From contig OY744609.1 in assembly GCA_963556255.1 (NCBI GenBank), forward strand, positions 15,010,744-15,074,743: a stretch of 64,000 bases of DNA, written 5' to 3'. This stretch comes from Allolobophora icterica. Taxonomy: Eukaryota; Annelida; Clitellata; Crassiclitellata; Lumbricidae. Shown piece by piece: positions 1 to 11,116 of the stretch. A program made the position numbers and the translations under genes. Numbering within the stretch: position 1 is the stretch's first letter; each line of letters opens with the position of its first letter. The notes under the pieces are model-generated. The model searched no databases and was not told where the DNA came from. It saw nothing but the letters and a program-made list of their open reading frames with translations.

Positions 1-295
1 AAAAGCAGACCCTTAAGCTACCCCTGAAGCAGCCATGGGTATGAAGTGACACTTTCAACTGTTAGTGACTTCATTTTCGTAGCCTCGGCATATGAGGGCG
101 GGTGGCCAGTCCTTTTCCTAACTGTCTCATCTTCCCACCGACAGTGTACTGTCAGTGTACTCATTTTGGCTCCGTTGGCTATATGGGGTGTAGGTGGAAC
201 AGAAATCTCGAACCAACTTTCTGCCTGGCGGGGATCTGAACCCCCCCCGCCCACCCGACCTCTCGATAGACAGTCCAGCACGCTATCCACTACAC
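1..295 (-). mobile_element. tRNA-derived SINE (family A), copy 1, split by a hAT insertion
   Basis: Reads on the minus strand: the tRNA-like head lies at the right (about 225-295) and the body at the left. On the minus strand the head carries an A-box-like TAGTGGATAGCG and a B-box-like GGTTCAGATCC. The body holds the family signature (GCCGAGGCTACGAAAATGAA) and ends near base 1 in the GCTTAAGG/CTGCTT end. Similar sequence recurs at 15205, 16506, 29440, 33312, 36926, 37195, 37355, 48183 and 63895 in this window. The head is interrupted at CACTACAC by the hAT element that follows. The left end may be clipped by the window edge. Confidence 0.8.
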
Positions 296-1590
296 CAGTG
301 GTTTTCAACCGGGGTTCCGCGGAACCCAGGGGTTCCGCGGGCGTCGGCCAGGGGTTCCGCGGCAGCAGTCTTAAATTTAAAAACCACCAACTGATTTCAC
401 AAAAGGATGATCAAATAACAGAATTCGTCACAGCTTTCAGGCGTTCATGCTAGACACAATTCTATGTTAAAATAATTAACATTATTACGGGAATGTATTG
501 TTGCATTTTATATTTGCATTGTAGTTTTACACGGGTAAACGGCAAGGGTAGGCTAACCAGACGCTCTGATATAGCTAACCCTCTTGGTGTCGAATTGGTT
601 TAATTACCCCCGATCTGATTCCGTTTGGGATAGAGGAAGAATTTGCCAACAATAGCCCTGAATTGCTAAGATGACCGTGGGTCGAGCCGAGTGCCAACCA
701 CTTGGTGCAGTTGTGATTGAACCGTGTTTACTGACCGTTGTTTAGAACCTCGTATATATGTAGCCGGGGCGGAGGACTGGCACATACCATTACAGTTATT
801 GGGACCACGAGAGAGGACCAAGGGGAGAGAGGCAGGTACTTTAGAGTGGACCGGAAACTGCTATGCGGCCGCCTGTAAGCGAATTGTTGTTGGTCCGTTG
901 TTGCCGTTCAGTTGCGTGCAGGACGAAATCTGGAATCCCCGACCCCCAGGAAAGGAAGAAGTTGGCTCACTATTGCCTACCTGGTACTAGCGATGGAAGC
1001 TGTATCAAGGCACTCCGTGGACGAGTGTCCCACTACCCATCAGTGCGGGAGGCAGGTCTGGAGAGGGTAGTGATCAGATACACGTCCCCTACCACCACTC
1101 CCGTAACAGGGGTACCGGGAGTGGCCACCTACGTCGTGCCATGAATGTCAAAGTGAAGAAGTTAAAAAAAACTCAAGGGTAAAAGCGGTAGCGACTAGTA
1201 GGCCTATTCTGTTAAGAATAGTTCAAATTAAACAAATTTTGGAAGTTAATTTCTTACAGCCCAGCGTTTCTATAGCTCTTCTATCCATCTGTCAGAATTA
1301 GTTGCCGGCAAAATACAGTAAAACTACATGTTGTTTACCGACATTGTTTCTGTGCACTACTCTAGAGTGCTAGACTAAAGTATGTATTTATAATAGCCGG
1401 CACCAGAGATGCAAAAAACTTATATTAAAAGTTTAACATTCTAAAATTTAACATTATCCCAACATTACAAGCTACAATTAGGCCTACTTGAATTTCTTGG
1501 AAAAATGGACGGCTAAAACGCCCCAGGGTTCCGCGAGCAAATGAGTGCTTGTGTAGGGTTCCGTCACTACAAAAAGGTTGAAAACCACTG
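296..1590. mobile_element. Non-autonomous hAT-type DNA transposon
   Basis: Perfect 15-bp terminal inverted repeats CAGTGGTTTTCAACC (296-310) and GGTTGAAAACCACTG (1576-1590), flanked by a perfect 8-bp duplication CACTACAC (288-295 and 1591-1598). An 8-bp duplication and a CAGTGGTT..CAACC end are hallmarks of the hAT superfamily (Charlie-like). Both ends carry further GGAACCC / GGGTTCCGCG motifs inside the TIR. No transposase, BED finger or DDE domain could be recognised in the 1.3-kb interior, so it would depend on a transposase supplied elsewhere. It sits in the tRNA head of a SINE, so it is younger than that SINE. Confidence 0.88.
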
Positions 1591-1598
1591 CACTACAC

Positions 1599-2514
1599 TA
1601 TTGAGCACCCCCACATGGTGACCATGAAACACGACAGGAAATTGGATGCGTGGACCCGACGGCTCCTATGGAACCTAGTCTAACCAGATCCAACAATTAG
1701 CCTGGGTAGTACAAAAACAAATGCCAACGCCCCACCCCGTTGCTAGGCAACGCGATCCACGCTGCCGCCCCCAGAGATCACTCAGCCGGTAAACATAATA
1801 ACTTGTTTACCGTCAAACATCACCAATCAACGCCATTTTGACAGCCATTTCAGATCGTGTCTACCATTTGCATGCGTATATATATATACATACATATATA
1901 TATACATATATATATATGGTTGACCTTACAATACTTTGCATATGTTTACGACCATTTTGGCTGTTGTTTTGCCTTCCCTGTTTGTTGTGCAAATTAGTTG
2001 GTCTTACTCAGAATATGCTCGATAATTCTTGTATGTTCAGTGAATTTCAAGAATTATCGAGCATATTCCAAGTATTGTTCAGACTTCTGCTCTGATAGGG
2101 CATACAGTTTACAGCTTGCGATTGTGATTTTGAATGATGTTCCTCATATGATTGTTAATTTACCCTGATCCACCTATAAATGGTGAACAGGCCTCAGACC
2201 TAGAATTCACTAGGATCTCGGTTTCATTAACAAAAGGCAAGGAGCACTGACTGGAGTGGCATCGAGCACGAAGAGATGGGAATCTAGGGCTGAATGTTCT
2301 TTAGGTTGCAACACCAATACAAAGCGGAAAACCTAAGACAAATCCAAATCCGGCCACTCCCAACTGTCTGATAGCAGTTTCAGTGCCTAAGTTGAAAGGT
2401 TCTTAAAGTACAGAAAATCAATTCAGAGATACATAACTTAATTACCGCCTAGTTAAGTTAGTCATTGTGTTCTCAATCGAACCACCATCTTCAACGTAGT
2501 TAACGGAAAAACTG
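1599..2514. other. Non-coding stretch without recognised gene
   Basis: Contains a TATA/CATA-rich tract at about 1878-1917 and the perfect long-stem inverted repeat listed separately at 2011-2068. No exon with splice sites or protein similarity was seen. Confidence 0.5.
2011..2068. repeat. Perfect inverted repeat, 21-bp arms, 16-nt loop
   Basis: Left arm 2011-2031 begins GAATATGCTCG and ends AATTCTTG; right arm 2048-2068 is its exact reverse complement (CAAGAATTATCG to CATATTC). The 16-base spacer is 2032-2047. Partial pairing continues a few bases outwards (TTACTCA against CAAGTAT). A transcript would fold into a hairpin of microRNA-precursor size, but an old palindromic MITE is equally possible. 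No flanking target duplication was noticed. Confidence 0.75.
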
Positions 2515-2644
2515 GGTGTCCCTACTAGCGGGATTATATCCCTTCTGGGCTCCCCTTTGTCAAGGCTTGTTTGTAATAATTCAATGTTTAACTGATGCAT
2601 GCAATATTGTTGCAATAACATTTTTTGGGTTGATTGATTGATAA
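2515..2644 (+). mobile_element. 3' end of a non-LTR retrotransposon (CR1/L2-like tail)
   Basis: Shares an aligned stretch with 3265-3415 (TAGCGGGA..TCCCTTCTGGGC against ATAGCGGGAATAGTCTTCCCTTTTGGGC) and, like it, ends in ATTGATTGAT units. Short TGATTGAT tandem tails are typical of CR1/L2-clade LINE 3' ends. Only the untranslated tail is present. Confidence 0.55.
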
Positions 2645-2649
2645 CTATT

Positions 2650-2745
2650 CAGATATAAAAAGAATCGCAGATGTCACCTGGATTCGAACTGCAGACTCTA
2701 AAGGTCAAAGTCTGATCCACTAAAAATCTGACACAAGTGTCTGGC
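2650..2745 (-). mobile_element. tRNA-like head of a SINE
   Basis: On the minus strand there is an A-box-like TTAGTGGATCAGA followed about 30 nt later by a consensus B-box GTTCGAATCC, as in the head of a tRNA-derived SINE. It abuts the LINE tail at 2644. The cloverleaf is not intact enough to call a functional tRNA. Confidence 0.5.
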
Positions 2746-2892
2746 TACACATAACAGTGACTGATTGCATATCATGACCTACCATAAAACTCCTACGCCC
2801 ATTACTTCCTTGCGATTTGCAGGAAATAGGCAACACCAGACATGCAGAGATACATTACAGACAAACAGATGGAATGACAACCAGAAAGACCG

Positions 2893-2944
2893 ACCGACAG
2901 ACAGACAGACAGACAGACAGCCACACAGACAGAAAAACAAGCAG
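2893..2944. repeat. ACAG tetranucleotide microsatellite
   Basis: Runs of CAGACAGACAGACAG with a few interruptions; a second short one lies at 4024-4056. Simple repeat only. Confidence 0.85.
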
Positions 2945-3264
2945 ACGGAGAAGGTATCTTACAGGTCGTGGTCTCATAAAACACCTGCTCAGCAAGACAG
3001 AAAGTCAATATGCATGCATCACAATGCCTTTCCGGAAATAATTTCAAGTCTTCACCATTCCAACGCTTCTCATGAAAAATTCTTCACCACTTTTAACACT
3101 TCCGCACATACACATTTATGAACTACTGATCTATATATGTATGTATATAAGTAAGTGGGTATGCTTCTATTGGTTTAATTTGTGTCACTCGGTGCTAACC
3201 CTTACCAGAAGATGATCTTGGCTATCCCGTATAAGGACAGTCTCATAGCCAATAGCACTTGATC

Positions 3265-3415
3265 AAGTAGGTGTTCCTCCATAGCGGGAATAGTCTTCCC
3301 TTTTGGGCCACCTTTTGCTTCCAGTAACGTGACCTACTATTTGTTCTTGTCATGAAGATAAACATGTTATAAACGTTATTTGGATTCAATAAAAGATTTT
3401 GATTGATTGATTGAT
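3265..3415 (+). mobile_element. 3' end of a non-LTR retrotransposon, second copy
   Basis: Homologous to 2515-2644 and ends with AATAAAAGATTTTGATTGATTGATTGAT. The polyadenylation-like AATAAA followed by TGAT repeats marks the 3' terminus of a CR1/L2-type element on the plus strand. A related tail (GAATAAACGAAAATTGATTGATTGA) occurs near 45590-45620. Confidence 0.6.
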
Positions 3416-3700
3416 GTGTGTATGCACATACGTATGCAATGCATGCATGTATGTATACATTTATGCATGCGCATATATATGCATAAGCATAATGCATGTA
3501 TAGGTACTTTGTATGTGTGCATACACAATATTATACATACATATTTATGTATCTATATGTATGCATGTAAGTATGTATTTATGCATGAATGTATGTATGT
3601 ACTGTATGTACATATATATGTATGTATGTGTGTATGTACATATATGTAATACATATTTATGTATGTATATATATTTATGTATGTATGTACGTACAGAGTA
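3416..3700. repeat. ATGT/ATGC-rich microsatellite tract
   Basis: Imperfect repeats of GTATGTAT/GCATGCAT. Open frames here encode only Met-Tyr-Val-Cys low-complexity strings and are not genes. Confidence 0.85.
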
Positions 3701-4154
3701 AGTACCAAGACACTTACTACAGTACTTTTTACCTCTCAAAAGTACTCTGCTCACAAAATCTGGCTTGGTGAAAGAGACCACAGCAGATTTTCCAGTAATT
3801 TTTTGGTGATTGTAATTTTACCAAAACATTCATACTAGCAGCTCTTAGATGCATGGTAGGGAGCAGCTCTAAGTCTCCAAGTGCAGACTTCTGGAACGAA
3901 TATGCATCTACAAATATCACGGATGGGGTTTGACCGGCAAGAGTTTTCCATTAGATTACAACAGCAGAACAAAACAGATTCTGTGGATTAGGATTTTATC
4001 AGAAACAGCAGTTACCACAGACAAAAACAGACAGGCAGACAGACAGACAGACAGACAAAGTCAACCACTTGACACACACACTTCTCAGGAGGCTGACTAG
4101 CCTACACTATCATCACTGTGTTAGAACGCAAAAAATTGCCAAAAAGTCGCCAAA

Positions 4155-4198
4155 AGATTACACACATGCACGCACGCATTCACGCCCACACGCGCGCG

Positions 4199-4253
<55 letters not shown>

Positions 4254-4266
4254 ACACACACACAAT
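4155..4266. repeat. CA/CGCA dinucleotide tract
   Basis: ACGC units run into a long CA tract. Part of this region also reads as a Thr-His repeat, which is not a gene. Confidence 0.85.
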
Positions 4267-4424
4267 ACATATATATCTAATTCTGGATTGCAACTGAATA
4301 ATTTTGTTTGTGCTTTGGTCAAAAGATTTAAAAAACTTCCGTGGACAAATGTTAATCCCAGTATATCAGATCATTAACATGGTGTACTAAGCATTTATTA
4401 CACGCCACTATCTAACGACCTAGC

Positions 4425-4510
4425 ATCACTCGATGGCGTTGAGCATTTGTCAGAGAAGAACTTGCTCAAGGCCGCTCAAGGCCCCTATACACAGTAAACA
4501 TACCCTCACT
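4425..4510 (-). mobile_element. Truncated SINE fragment (family D)
   Basis: Minus-strand CTTGAGCAAGTTCTTCTC and TGCTCAACGCCATCGAG match the body of the more complete copy at 17640-17775 (CTTGAGCAAGTTATTTACTC, TGCTCAGTGCCATCGATTC). The tRNA-like head is missing here. Confidence 0.5.
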
Positions 4511-4569
4511 ACGGTACTGACTCTTTATTAGCCAATTGCTAGTCGCACTCTGGTGTGCAGACGTCTAAT

Positions 4570-5044
4570 AATACAGACTTTAAAAGTACATAACATCCAA
4601 ACAATAAATGTTTTCCGCTTCAGGCTGTCGACTGGGTGGACTTACGCGGTCATGGGCACGGGAACGGAGGTGGGTTTGGTTGGGGATGGTAGTTAGTGCA
4701 GGACGTACAACATGTCTAAACAAGAGCGGTGATACCAGCAACAACAAAACACAAAAAATGAGTAGAACCAGACATGGATATCAGGTGGAGGCTCTGGACG
4801 TCAATCTATACGACGTCACACCTGACAACACACCGTCATAGCTGCTAAAAGCAATGACACAAATAATCCGACATGAAATACGTTCGTTTAACTCGCTAGG
4901 TTGCTGTGACCCTGTCCAACATTGACCATAAGTTGTCTGAATCAAAGTTCGCTCAGTAATATTATTATTCTTGCATGCAGTAAATTTCCTCAACTTCATC
5001 TTGGCTCTGTGCCACTTTTCATGCCATTCAAACAACTTCAATCC
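4570..5044. other. No recognised feature
   Basis: Mixed-composition sequence with no splice-bounded open frame, RNA gene or repeat that I could identify. Confidence 0.4.
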
Positions 5045-5215
5045 ACAAAGCCTGGCTGCCTCGCATACATACATACACATATACAAACAATGTCAAACAT
5101 ATACACACATACACACACACACACACACACACTACAATATTACATACATAAATACAAATCTACACACAGACACCCATCTTCCCAAACATACATACATATA
5201 TGCACACTATATACC
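5045..5215. repeat. CATA/CA microsatellite
   Basis: CATACATA blocks and a CA tract around 5106-5130. Confidence 0.8.
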
Positions 5216-6164
5216 AACATCGTACTCGTAATATCCAAACTTCTAAAGCGCCACTCAAAGGCCAAGCGCAGAGCACCAGTCGATTCACGAGCGCTGCATC
5301 AAATCCGAAGGGGGTTTTCCAAAGAGTAGTCCAAAGGAGGTTCTAGTCCTGTTACCATGGGGGCAGATCAAGAGAGGAGGGAGAGCAGCTGTTAAGTAAG
5401 TGTCGCTTAGGGCACACATACATACATACCTCCAAACATGCATACATAGAAACCCACACGAAGACAACTACTGCAGCCTACAAAGGCAAAGGTGCAGAAG
5501 TGAATCCACGTAACGAGTAGCCACAGCGATTAATTGCAACCTACATTTACCCGCAATCTGGCCAAATTACTTTCAAAGTGTACATCTCCCGCTGGGGCAC
5601 ATAGCTCCCCTCTCCCCCATAGACGATGAGATGGCGTGCTATCAATTCGCACATACGTTACACGTGATTGCACAACCTGTTTACATGCGCCAGTCCCGAG
5701 GAAAGAAACACGGTGCCCGACATCCGAAACAACAGAATCGGCTTACTGGCAGCCAAGTGCAACACATAAACAACGAGCAAGAGAGGTCTTTTCGACAGCC
5801 CCCATCAACACCACCCGCCAGCAACATCCCTCACCCATACTCCTCTCTTCGGGGGGGGGGGGAGAGTTCATTGGAGCTAAAGGGGCCATGGTACACTGAC
5901 AGTAGATCCTGTGTGTTACTTACAAGATCTAGGATTATAATATATCATCAATTGAAGCAGAGATATTGCGTAGCAATCGTCGACTGGATTATATTAACAA
6001 TGACCTCTGCCTCACGTCAGAACTGCACTCAACCGGGTCAAGGACCCGTAAAAGTATCATCAGCATCACCACCTCCACCACCACCATCATCATCACTACC
6101 ACCATCAACCATCACCACCACCGTCAAGGGGAAACTGAAATGGTGTGGCATCCATTCAAACTGG

Positions 6165-6240
6165 CAGCGGTGGTGAAGGATCTCACCCGATCAATTCATT
6201 GAAAAACGAGCAGGGTCAAGGCCACACCGTGTACATTTAT
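6165..6240 (+). mobile_element. SINE-like dispersed repeat (family C), fragment
   Basis: Contains GGTGAAGGATCTCACCCGAT, then ATTCATTGAAAA and GAGCAGGGTCAAGGCC. The same signature is at 61975-62125 (+), 47985-48155 (-) and 20524-20630 (-). Longer copies end in GCGCTAT(A/T)..AAA, a common short-element 3' end. Confidence 0.6.
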
Positions 6241-6295
6241 ATTGCACACCACCACCATTATCATGAAAATCTTCATCATCATGAACATCACGATA

Positions 6296-6428
6296 GATAG
6301 TCCTATAAGTCTAAGTCTTATTCAGATAGTCCTACAAGTCTAAGTCTTCATTGAGACAGTCCTATAAGTCTAAGTCTTCCTTCAGATAGTTCTATAAGTC
6401 TAAGTCTTCGTTCAGATAGTCCTATAAG
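6296..6428. repeat. 30-bp minisatellite, about 4.5 copies
   Basis: Units start GATAGTCCTATAAGTCTAAG and end CTTCATTCA (29-30 bp). Individual copies differ at a few positions. Confidence 0.85.
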
Positions 6429-6429
6429 C

Positions 6430-7160
6430 ATCACTTGGACAGAAAACAATACGAAATGCCGCAACTGAACCCTCTAGTACACAAATCCCAGCCACAAAGA
6501 AACGACGCAGTTCAAGCGCGGCCTTGGCTCCACTAACCCTTACCCTCCTCAGCTTCTGAATCCACCCACTGCCATCTCCAGGGTAAGAAAAAACTCTGGC
6601 TGGCTGGCTGGGAATTTGGTCAGTGACGCACCGTAGCAGCTACCCTAAAGTCCTCCAAAGGCAAACTATACAGGACACAAAAGTCGTCTAGGATCGCAGC
6701 CTATGGTAGGAACCCGGTTATACCTCAGACTGTTCCCCGAAACTGAATCCAAACGGGTCCAAGTCCAGAGCACCCCGTCCTTGGGTATACCTAATCCTCA
6801 CGTCTTCAGTTACCTCCTTTAAACACCCAATATGCCGTCGAAGCAGGCAGGATCTGGCCGCCGTTACTCGATACCAGTCACGTCTAGTGGAACTGAAATT
6901 GAAATGTCTTCCTCATATTCCTCTCGCTCATATCCGTCCTCTGCCTCCCCTATCCCTTATTCCTAGTCTCCCCCTACTGCTCCTCTGTCCTCTGCTCTTG
7001 TTGCTAATCCGTTTTCTTTTTGCTTCACGCGTCCTTGAATTATAAAAACGACCCACACCGAAGACGTGTGGGTGTAGGTCTGAGCTCATAATATTCTGAC
7101 GGGGGGGGGTTGGCTGCTGACAACTGAATCAGAAATGAAACCCAAGATTCTGTGAACACG
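6430..7160. other. No recognised gene; one small inverted repeat
   Basis: Unique-looking sequence. At about 7051-7075, ACCCACAC and GTGTGGGT form an 8-bp stem around a 7-nt loop. A G-run lies at 7100-7109. No coding exon was identified. Confidence 0.4.
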
Positions 7161-7289
7161 CCATCAATAAACCAACTTCTTGCTCCTGGTTGTGCCAAAG
7201 GTTATAAAATGGGTCTTAAAGGAAGAAGAAAAGTTAGAGGAGGAGAATGAAGAGGATGAAGAACAGGACGAAGAGGAGGAAGAGGAAGA

Positions 7290-7425
7290 GAAGAAGGAGT
7301 ATGTAATGTAAGTAATGTATGGAAGGCATGTAAGGTATGTAACGTATGTAAGGCATGTAATGCATGTATGTATGTAAGGCATGTAATGTATGTATGTATG
7401 TATTTATGCATGCGCATGTGTATGT
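7290..7425. repeat. ATGTA/AAGGC simple repeat
   Basis: Imperfect TGTAAGGCATGTAATG units. Open frames across it encode only low-complexity peptides. Confidence 0.75.
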
Positions 7426-8073
7426 ATTATGTATGTGGACTCATTATTGTTATCTTAATTTAACGAAATAAAAAAAGCACATTTTGGGAACCTCTGAAAA
7501 GCGTTATGAACATGGCTCTACAAGGGATCTGAACATACGCAAACTGTCCACATTACATTACGTTACTGATGTGCGTGCTTCTTGTACGAGACCAATGTAC
7601 ACATGTGTTATACAAGCACAAGTGATAGGTTTGTACGTTCATCAAGTGCAAACATCTTTTACCGCTGCATTTAATCAAATTCTATTGACTTCCGGTCGCC
7701 TTCAATCGTCTCCAACCTAGTTCTCCCTTCCACCTTGCTCCCCTCCCACCCCCACACTGGCTGACTACCCGTCCGTCCTTTAGATGTCCTTCCACCTATC
7801 CCAATGGCCGCCGAGCTCTCGATCCCTTCGACGTTCCGTGCGAATGAATGCAGTGAAGTACTCGTAAGTAGCTGGCACTCAAGAGCCTCTCCATAGACAA
7901 GCACCGCTTCGATTGGCAAAGCTCAACCCTACAACTCGGTGACATACTAATATATACAGCAAGCGAGTAATTTATTTGCTACATGTATCCGTTAAAGTAA
8001 ATGAATATAACCGCACAAATTCATAAATTCAGTGGCAGGCTGCCGGTTAAGTCACGCGGGACCCATCGCCAAA

Positions 8074-8102
8074 AAGAACACAAACACGCGGTTTGTGTTC
8101 TT
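8074..8102. repeat. Perfect 12-bp palindromic hairpin plus third half-copy
   Basis: AAGAACACAAAC, 5-nt loop ACGCG, then GTTTGTGTTCTT. A further AAGAACACAAAC lies about 15 bases downstream (8118-8129). It may be an end of a fold-back element or a protein-binding palindrome; nothing else identifies it. Confidence 0.75.
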
Positions 8103-8202
8103 AATTAGGCCGTCAATAAGAACACAAACTTATTAGGCTGTAAGTCACCTGAGGTGTTGAGCCAAACCAGATAAGTTGTGAAAACTGTTCACCCTTTGAA
8201 AT

Positions 8203-8410
8203 GACGATGATGATAGCGATGATGATGATATGATGACGAAGACGATGATGATGATGACGATTATGACGATGATGATGATGATAATGATGACGACGACGAT
8301 GACGAAGACGACGATGATAATGACGATGATGATGACAATGAAAATGATGAAGATGAAAACGATGATGATGATTCATTCATTAGACAACGATGATGATGAT
8401 GATACCGATG
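8203..8410. repeat. GAT/GAC trinucleotide tract
   Basis: Interrupted (GATGAC)n. Open frames encode poly-His, poly-Met or poly-Ser strings, which are not genes. Confidence 0.85.
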
Positions 8411-8710
8411 ATGTCTGTAGCTGATAATTAGGACGATACGCAACTCTTTAAAATGATGACAATGATGTTGCCAATTGATTTCGTTAAATTATAACAATAA
8501 TGAGTGAATTGTTGACACAAAGAGAATGAGGATAAGTGAAGTGACATGAGAAATAATGATAACCAAGATGACAATATGTGTAGGTCGTGAAATAGCAGAC
8601 TAGGCCTAGTCTGATGTAAGACAAGGAAACATTTTATACTCTCTTCCCACTTCCTAGATGCCTTTATATATACACACACACATACATCAGCGCGTCTCTG
8701 ATAACTCGCT

Positions 8711-8755
8711 CTTGAAGTGGCGCTATATAAATTTCCAATTACAATTAGACGTGAG

Positions 8756-8825
<70 letters not shown>

Positions 8826-8835
8826 CGTGCGTGCC
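8711..8835. repeat. SINE/LINE 3' tail followed by GTGC/GT microsatellite
   Basis: TGAAGTGGCGCTATATAAAT (8714-8733) is a short-element 3' end motif that recurs near 31620, 36424 and 62102. It is followed by a GTGC tract and a GT tract (8751-8833). Confidence 0.6.
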
Positions 8836-9089
8836 GATGCTGAACAGAAATCTTCTGGAACAACTTTCTGCAAACATAATCTGCATTCGTTAGTTTGTTT
8901 TTTGAGTTCATTTGCTGTGTGATAAGCAAGACCAGATCTTTTCTGATCAGGTGGCTCCATCTATAAGGACTTGTTTACCCTCTAATATGTGGCCAGTGGC
9001 AGAGCACGTACCTTTGCAAATGGCTGCACAAGAGACAGTGGGTGGGTGGGTAAGTAGGAGACATTGCTGGATTTAGACATATTGCATAC

Positions 9090-9162
9090 ATAATGCATAC
9101 ATACATACACACATACATACACACATACATACACATACATACACACATACATACATACATAC
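9090..9162. repeat. CATA microsatellite, left half (interrupted by a transposon)
   Basis: CATACATACACA repeats run directly into the transposon end at 9163. The same repeat resumes at 11117, so the transposon landed inside it. Confidence 0.85.
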
Positions 9163-11116
9163 TAGGGTGGTCCTTAGCTCCATGTAAAAAATTTGTTGGG
9201 GGAATTTTAAACGAGGCACCCTCCAAACTTTTAGTTTTAGGTACAAAAATAATAATACTGAAAAGTTTGTGGAGATTTTATGAGTTTTAGAGGTTGCTAC
9301 CGGACATAACATAATTATATCAAATATATTGTAAAAACGCACACAATACATAGAATGTTGTATAGGCCTACCATTCTTATGCACAAATTCAAAACAAATT
9401 CTAGTGGGTAATGGTGGACGGTAGTATTTACTATTAAGTGAACATTAAAATGTTTAGTTCCAGTTACTACTTAATGTATTAATGAATCAGTGTCTTTGTT
9501 CCTGTCTGGATATCTGTGACGATATTCCAGAAACTGCTTATGATCCTCATTATTTGTTTGAAGCTTGTTATACTCGTCCATGAGCTCATTACCTCATAAA
9601 CGTACCTCATAAATTGAGTCTAAGGAAATGCAAGTCAATGGAGCTGCATACCCAATTACCCATCGCCACCTCTATGGAAAATATTTTCTTCCAGTTCTCC
9701 ACGCTCCGCTATGTATTTCACATCTCTTACTGAGGTGGCAGTGGCCTTGGCTAACTTGTAGTTCTCATCGTTTGGCCAAGTATCAACATCTTGTTGGATG
9801 AAACTTGCTGGAATGCATGTAATGCTGAAGAATCTTCTAGTGTTTTCCGTGATAAAATTTTCCAGTTGCTTCCAGCTGATCAGAGGTTACCTGGTATTCT
9901 CTTTAGTGGATGTTCGATGCCAGTTTTGTCCAGAGGAGCAGCCATATGGCGCTTGATAAATCAATGGAGACCCCATCATCAAAGAACGCAAAAGTCTCCA
10001 ATTCCTCCGACAGATACCAGAAGTGACCCGGAAATGTCTTCATTGCAACCTCTGCATCTGCACAATTTTTCTCCTTGTTTATCAATCTGTCAATGTCCTT
10101 CAAGAGCTCCAGGTCTATTCGAGGAGCCAATGGTGCATATGATGCTTGAAACCAGACTTTGACATACGGCATTACTGTGAACAAGCAGATGTCAGCTATC
10201 CCCTTTTCTTCTCTTCTTGTCAACTTGAACTGTCTCTTGAACATCCAAATCTTAAATACTCTTGGCCATCCACTTTGTTCTATGCAGCCCAGCTGGTGCT
10301 CTGAATGATATGCCCCTGGAATAAACGCCGCCGAAGAAAGTGATGGTCAGCTCCAAAGTTTGTGACAGGAAATTGCTTCTTGTAAAAACTCATCGGATGT
10401 CACTGTGTTCTATTTTGCTCGGTCTATAAGTCGCCAGTTTCTCTGGAATCTCTGATAATCATTATGTCTGGACCTTGGGATGGGCCAAGAGAAAGCATGA
10501 CCACTGCCTCCAACATTATTTTTAGTATGTGATGGCGACATGCACCCCACAACATATCCTTGTCCAGCCTATGCTCCAACACAATGATATAACTATAATT
10601 TGATTAATAACTACTTACTGCTTGCTTACTTATTGACATCTTTTCCATAATGCATTTGGCAACCATTTTGTTTCATATTGGGTTTCTTAAAAAGTATACT
10701 GCATACTTTGTTGGTCAAAGAAAAACACTAATAGACCACTGAGTTTGAAAAAATAAATAATTTATTTCTACGTTTGTTTATCAAATAAATAAATAAATAA
10801 ATAAATAAATATGAGTACTATTAGGGTATACTAATTGCTAGAAGTCATTTATAGTGTTCAATAATGAATTACACACACAACTGTATGTCACTTTGCAATT
10901 TTCTCACCTGCTAACATCAGTTCAATTAAGAAAATTGCAATGGCTAGTCTAAATGATTTCCTCGTGGCATAGGCTTAAACTTTAGCATCTGGTAGCAACC
11001 TCTAAATATTGTCAGATCCTCTTCAAATTTTTTCTGAATTTTTTCTTCATCAATAGAAACAAAAGCACAGGGTGCCTCATTGTGAAATCAGACTTTCAAA
11101 AATAAGGACCACCCTA
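9163..11116 (-). mobile_element. TIR DNA transposon of uncertain superfamily, 1954 bp
   Basis: Perfect 14-bp inverted ends: TAGGGTGGTCCTTA (9163-9176) and TAAGGACCACCCTA (11103-11116). A second inverted pair lies further in, GAGGCACCCT (about 9214-9223) against AGGGTGCCTC (about 11070-11080). The flanks are ATACATAC on both sides, but the target is a 4-bp microsatellite, so the duplication length (4 or 8) cannot be read. The interior holds a decayed coding region on the minus strand, described separately. Superfamily assignment is open. Confidence 0.8.
9470..10630 (-). pseudogene. Decayed coding region inside the TIR transposon
   Basis: Minus-strand fragments in different frames can be read in order. 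Near 10560-10420: DMLWGACRHHI and LGPSQGPDIMIIRDS. At 10244-9903, a 113-codon open stretch includes YVKVWFQASYAPLAPRIDLE, ALKTFPGHFWYLSEELE-like residues (actually AMKTFPGHFWYLSEELE) and AFFDD. Near 9800-9660: DTWPNDENYKLAKA followed by YIAERGELEENIF. Near 9590-9490: MDEYNKLQTNNEDHKQF. From memory, the motifs ACRHH, GPS.GPDI, HxWYLSEEL and AERG belong to a large family of uncharacterised transposon-associated proteins found in cnidarians, insects and molluscs. Several frameshifts and stops separate the pieces, so it is not expected to make protein. No function is assigned beyond mobile-element association. Confidence 0.6.

Noticed and set aside
2650..2745. Functional tRNA gene
   Set aside because: Only A- and B-box-like sequences are recognisable; paired acceptor and anticodon stems are not, and it sits in repeat context.
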